This document shows positions 61,070 through 64,000 of a stretch of DNA of 64,000 nt, piece after piece; the first letter of the stretch is position 1, and every line of letters begins with the position of its first letter. Position numbers and translations under genes: made by a program. A model generated the notes under the pieces. The model ran no database searches. It was not told the origin of the DNA and saw only the letters and a program-made list of their open reading frames with translations. This DNA comes from Actinomycetaceae bacterium TAE3-ERU4 (GTDB lineage Bacteria; Actinomycetota; Actinomycetes; Actinomycetales; Actinomycetaceae): positions 186,001 through 250,000 of the forward strand of contig JAHUUJ010000001.1 of assembly GCA_019218365.1 (NCBI GenBank), read 5' to 3'.

Positions 61070-62239
61070 TATGCTACTGCCCCTCTTTGGAGCCTTTTCA
61101 CAAGTCCTTCAAAGGCCTTATGTGTTTTTGTCCCAAGCAGGCTATGTGCATCCCGGAAGGTTGTAGCCCCCTCATAAGTACTCGTAATCACCGCATCAGT
61201 AAATCTAGAACCAAGACGAGAAAGCTAGTTATTTGTAGTACCCTCCTTTAGAGCCTTCCTCTTTATCCTTTATTTTCTGAGCTTCAAGAAGTCTATTAAT
61301 TTATTTATACTCCTCTTGATAAGTATGCCAATTCAGGAAACCCGCATCATAAAGACTCTTGAGTATTACAAGCGTACTCACACAATATTTTTTAGAAAGT
61401 CTTTCATACTCTTCTGTACACAAAATATATCTGTAGTCTTTTTTTAATGCTTCTAGTGGCACAAGAGCTTCTGCAGCTACTTTGTTACACCAGTTTTCCT
61501 CATCATTTCCATCTTCAGTAATAATATTCGCGTCAGAAAGAGCGCTGCGCCCAAGGAATAAATGCGCTAATTCATGAATGATTGTGAAAATTTGTCCGCT
61601 TTTTGTATCAGCAGTATTAACAAAAATAAGTGGTGCTACTGGGTCACAAAGACTAAACCCTCGAAACTCGCTAATTCGAAGGGGGCGCTTAGCGTTAGAA
61701 CCTACCACACTGTTTCTCATCACTAAGACACCAAGGTCTTCTATTTGCTGAATAAGGTAAGTTATCATATTTTCTCTGGTACGACCTTTACGATCATCTA
61801 GTTCGAATCGGAGTAGTTTCCGAATTCTTTTTGCAACTATCTCCGGCTCTGTTCGCATGGAGGCGCTATTTATGAAAGAGAGCTCCTCTAGTCCAAGTTC
61901 TTCAGCATAGTCTTTGTACCAGCTTTGTCGTCGTTGACAGGTGTATATTGTGTCTAATAAATCACCGGAGGGATGCGTTACCTTACGGTTCTTCATTGTT
62001 CGCATGTCTAGAATAGGTATTTGTTCCGTAGGTGGTTCTGGAAGGAATAGCATTCCAAATGGGGCATGCGTTTTCGTCGCGAATTCTTGTAGCTGGTTGA
62101 GGGTAGGTTTTTTCTCTCCTGTAATCCAATCTATATATTTGGAGAATTTGTCGCAGGCGGTTTCGAAATCCCATCCTGCTCGTTCTCTTGCCCATTCTAA
62201 GAGTTCTGGTTCTACATCTACATAGACCGGTTTAGTCAT
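61069..62239 (-). pseudogene. ImmA/IrrE metallo-endopeptidase (HTH-linked) gene, C-terminus disrupted
   Basis: An intact reading frame of 312 residues runs from 62239 to a TAA at 61301. It has an N-terminal HTH-like region (about 1-70), a DMRTMKNRKVTHPSG strand and the zinc-protease motif HELAH (His at 222). Beyond the stop, homologous sequence continues: INRLLEAQKIKDKEEGSKGG in the same frame, then after a frameshift and a second stop near 61230, SRLGSRFTDAVITSTYEGAT and LLGTKTHKAFEGLVKRLQR to a TAG at 61069. So about 75 C-terminal residues are detached. The protease core may still be made; the full protein is not. AGGAGGTGA is a strong RBS. It pairs with the DUF4411 remnant. Confidence 0.75.
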
Positions 62240-62345
62240 TGTTATTTCACCTCCTCATTCCTTCATGGTTAATTTAGTCTATGTAGGTTGTGTTGCGTAG
62301 ATGAATACGGGTCACATCTTCATTTTGTTGAACATTTACGTGTGG

Positions 62346-62373
62346 ATACCCCGCCACTATACAGACGGGGTGT
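62346..62373. other. Short hairpin between the ImmA/IrrE and membrane-protein genes
   Basis: ACCCCG (62348-62353) pairs with CGGGGT (62366-62371), extended by two weaker pairs, in the 149-nt spacer. TTTTT follows on the plus strand at about 62379, where there is no upstream plus-strand gene. Role unclear. Confidence 0.3.
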
Positions 62374-62388
62374 GACATATTTTTGGAG

Positions 62389-63012
62389 CTATTTATCTTT
62401 CCGGCTTCTCGTGCCTCTAAAAATATATCCAAGTATGAGAAAGAAGAAGCCTTTTGTGGCGATACTTGAGAGCAAGGCTTGCTGTTTAGGGGCAGCTGTT
62501 TGATTGTTTTGTGCTTTAGAAGCAGGTGTCTTAGTTGTCTGTTCAGCAGCAATCTTCTTCTTGGGAAACATAGTAACGAGTAAATATTGGAACATTCCTA
62601 CCCATGCTTTACCCACTATTAGAGCAGCTATCAAGGTAATTATAAGGTTATTAGTTTGTTGTATTTCGAGCTTATGGAAAATGGTTACTATAAACATTCC
62701 AACTACAATAGAAGCTAGTGCGGGGGCAACTGTATTCTTAAGAAGTATTTTTTTATTCTTAGAGTCCCATCGACAAAATAGACTTCCTACTATCAGCGGC
62801 ACAAGAGCGAAGAGGTTCGACACAAGCCAAACGGGCATTGTATAACCTGGCAAAGCTGCACTACGAGGACAGGAAAAGCGAATCAAAAAATACATTTCAG
62901 CTAAGGCCACTAAGGAAAACATCACCATAAACACATATGCGGCGCGAGCTTCAAGTTCTTTTTGTCGCATAAATTTATTCTTTTTTTGGGATGGGGTTTT
63001 AACTTTTTTCAT
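62389..63012 (-). CDS. Small membrane protein of unknown function
   Basis: A 207-residue protein with a lysine-rich N-terminus (KKVKTPSQKKNKFMRQKELEA), about four membrane helices (about 25-150), a hydrophilic Ala/Gln/Lys linker (about 155-180) and a last helix (GFFFLILGYIF) with a basic tail. No family is recognised. It starts 29 nt after the XRE gene on the same strand, so the two are probably one operon within the AT-rich island. Confidence 0.65.
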   Translation of the reverse strand: MKKVKTPSQKKNKFMRQKELEARAAYVFMVMFSLVALAEMYFLIRFSCPRSAALPGYTMPVWLVSNLFALVPLIVGSLFCRWDSKNKKILLKNTVAPALASIVVGMFIVTIFHKLEIQQTNNLIITLIAALIVGKAWVGMFQYLLVTMFPKKKIAAEQTTKTPASKAQNNQTAAPKQQALLSSIATKGFFFLILGYIFRGTRSRKDK

Positions 63013-63041
63013 CAGTTTTCTAATGTTTTTTGGATTTTTAT

Positions 63042-63710
63042 TTATTCTGCGTGTGGGATGTCTTCTGGTTCGTAACTAGAGGCCGCGAGACGTTGCTGTT
63101 TCTCAACAGATGACGGGACAGCCTCGGTGTCCTCTACCGGACGCAACGGAATAGGAGAGGGCACTTGCTCTTCATCGGGAAAACGTGCCACATCCCATAC
63201 TCCCTGACTAAAAACTGGTGAAGTAACTTTTTTGTCATATTCTGGGGATAATGAGCGTTGAAGCTCAAGTAATTCCTTTTTCCCTTCTTGCCTTAGCGAG
63301 TGAGCGAAGTCTATAAGCATCTGCGATGTTAGGGGAACTTCAGTTTCGTACTGGATAGAAACCGTAAAAGATGTATGCCTATCGAGGGCATCAGTGCTTT
63401 CAATTTCTATTCCGTTAGTGCTGTAAACAATTCCGTCAGGATTTCCTTCGTCATCTGTCGTGTAGTCATAAGTGAGTATGCTATCCACATCTCCAGTCTC
63501 CAACAGATTTTGACTGGTTCCTCGCTCCCATTGAAGAGCTTGATCTAAACGAAGAAGTGTGTCGGCTCGAAAAGAATCTTTTTCCTCATTTTCGATAATT
63601 CTCACAGTTCTTGGAGTGAGAGCAGCATGTTCAGCAAGTGAAACAGCTGTATTCATTCCTAACTCTACACGTCTAACTTGAACAGCATTAGCAAGTTCTT
63701 TAATACCCAT
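63042..63710 (-). CDS. XRE-like HTH protein with C-terminal acidic tail
   Basis: I prefer the ATG at 63710 (222 residues, MGIKELANAVQVRRVELGM), which puts the HTH at the N-terminus (about residues 5-60, including TPRTVRIIENEEK) as expected; an ATG 12 codons upstream is possible, and neither has a strong RBS. The middle (about 90-160) contains a beta segment around SFTVSIQYETEVPLTSQML. The tail is Pro/Glu-rich and disordered-looking. Likely a regulator of the island genes. It is divergent from the gene starting at 63870. Confidence 0.75.
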   Translation of the reverse strand: MGIKELANAVQVRRVELGMNTAVSLAEHAALTPRTVRIIENEEKDSFRADTLLRLDQALQWERGTSQNLLETGDVDSILTYDYTTDDEGNPDGIVYSTNGIEIESTDALDRHTSFTVSIQYETEVPLTSQMLIDFAHSLRQEGKKELLELQRSLSPEYDKKVTSPVFSQGVWDVARFPDEEQVPSPIPLRPVEDTEAVPSSVEKQQRLAASSYEPEDIPHAE

Positions 63711-63869
63711 AAAGTTAATTAAACAGGAACAAAAAGAAAAGAACAAGACATGAAATGAATTACATTAAGGTAATTTATTTGTTAAAACAAGCTTTTTACT
63801 TTATTTTATTTACTTTTATTCCTCCATTCTGGATTTATCAAAAAAGAATAAATAGAAAGGAGGTTGAAA

Positions 63870-64000
63870 ATGCAGATTACAATCACCCTACCAACTTCTA
63901 CTTCGCCAAAGATTCAAGTTGTAGAAGAAAAAACAGAATTACCTATTGGGGAGCAGTTACGCAGAGAACAAGCCGTAGCCGGTCTTAGTAGAGCAGCTGC
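63870..64000 (+). CDS. 5' part of an unrecognised gene (truncated by window end)
   Basis: ATG at 63870 is preceded by AAAGGAGGTTG, one of the best Shine-Dalgarno sequences in the window, and the frame is open to the window edge (43 codons, MQITITLPTSTSPKIQVVEE...). The overlapping longer frame starting at 63755 is in another phase and has no RBS. It is divergent from the XRE gene, so the regulator may control it. Too short to name. Confidence 0.6.
   Translation, partial: MQITITLPTSTSPKIQVVEEKTELPIGEQLRREQAVAGLSRAA

Noticed and set aside
63755-63988. 77-codon frame at the right end
   Set aside because: No RBS, and a different phase from the ATG at 63870, which has a near-perfect AAAGGAGGT site.

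Overview
The window looks like chromosome of a moderately low-GC actinobacterium, most likely of the family Actinomycetaceae (Actinomyces/Gleimia/Arcanobacterium-like). This rests on inference from gene content: a dacB-ppa order followed by a probable tilS start, DUF2516, a YgfZ-FABP pair, ClpC, pyruvate phosphate dikinase, actinobacterial surface-anchored repeat (choice-of-anchor M) proteins, LAxTG sorting signals and a DtxR/IdeR-type iron box. No species can be named from sequence alone.

Layout. 1-9.6 kb is mostly housekeeping: cell-wall carboxypeptidase (dacB), pyrophosphatase (ppa), a RipA-like NlpC/P60 endopeptidase with a striking tandem 9-bp repeat array upstream, a two-domain protein of unknown function, an alpha/beta hydrolase, a YeiH exporter and a DUF1846 protein. 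9.7-15.2 kb is an envelope block: an SLH-C39 peptidase fusion, a lipoprotein and an OatA-like acyltransferase. 15.4-22.1 kb holds metabolic singletons (old yellow enzyme, cupin, ppdK, a PLP sulfur enzyme, a GST). 22.4-27.9 kb is a six-gene PTS/amino-sugar operon pairing an ascorbate-family PTS with SIS isomerases and a KbaZ-type aldolase subunit. A Fic protein with an AT-rich inverted-repeat promoter follows. 30-36.6 kb is core (clpC, dtd, DUF2516, ygfZ, FABP, a membrane protein).

36.7-41.9 kb carries a candidate cloverleaf-shaped small RNA and two large surface proteins with repeated HxH-containing domains, preceded by a Zur-like palindrome. 42.1-46.3 kb is transport: DUF47-Pit phosphate uptake, an NCS2 purine permease and a TauE/SafE permease. 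46.4-51.8 kb is a probable siderophore import and reduction locus (SIP flavoprotein, paired IrtAB/YbtPQ-like ABC half-transporters, a TetR regulator) with a DtxR-type box ahead of the ABC genes. tRNA-Arg(ACG), a diacylglycerol-kinase-family gene, tRNA-Ser(GCT) and an LAxTG adhesin follow, then a TSUP permease/ornithine cyclodeaminase pair.

From about 58.1 kb to the end the DNA becomes AT-rich and island-like. Integrase-arm-like direct repeats lie next to a tightly coupled three-gene cassette of unknown function (TIGR04255-like protein, HTH protein, unknown protein) with a leaderless, palindrome-overlapped promoter. The 3' end of the cassette abuts a decayed ImmA/IrrE-DUF4411 pair that is truncated at the junction. 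A membrane protein, an XRE regulator and the start of a further gene complete the window. The three-gene cassette is the best candidate for an undescribed system; the cloverleaf RNA and the 9-bp array are the best non-coding candidates.
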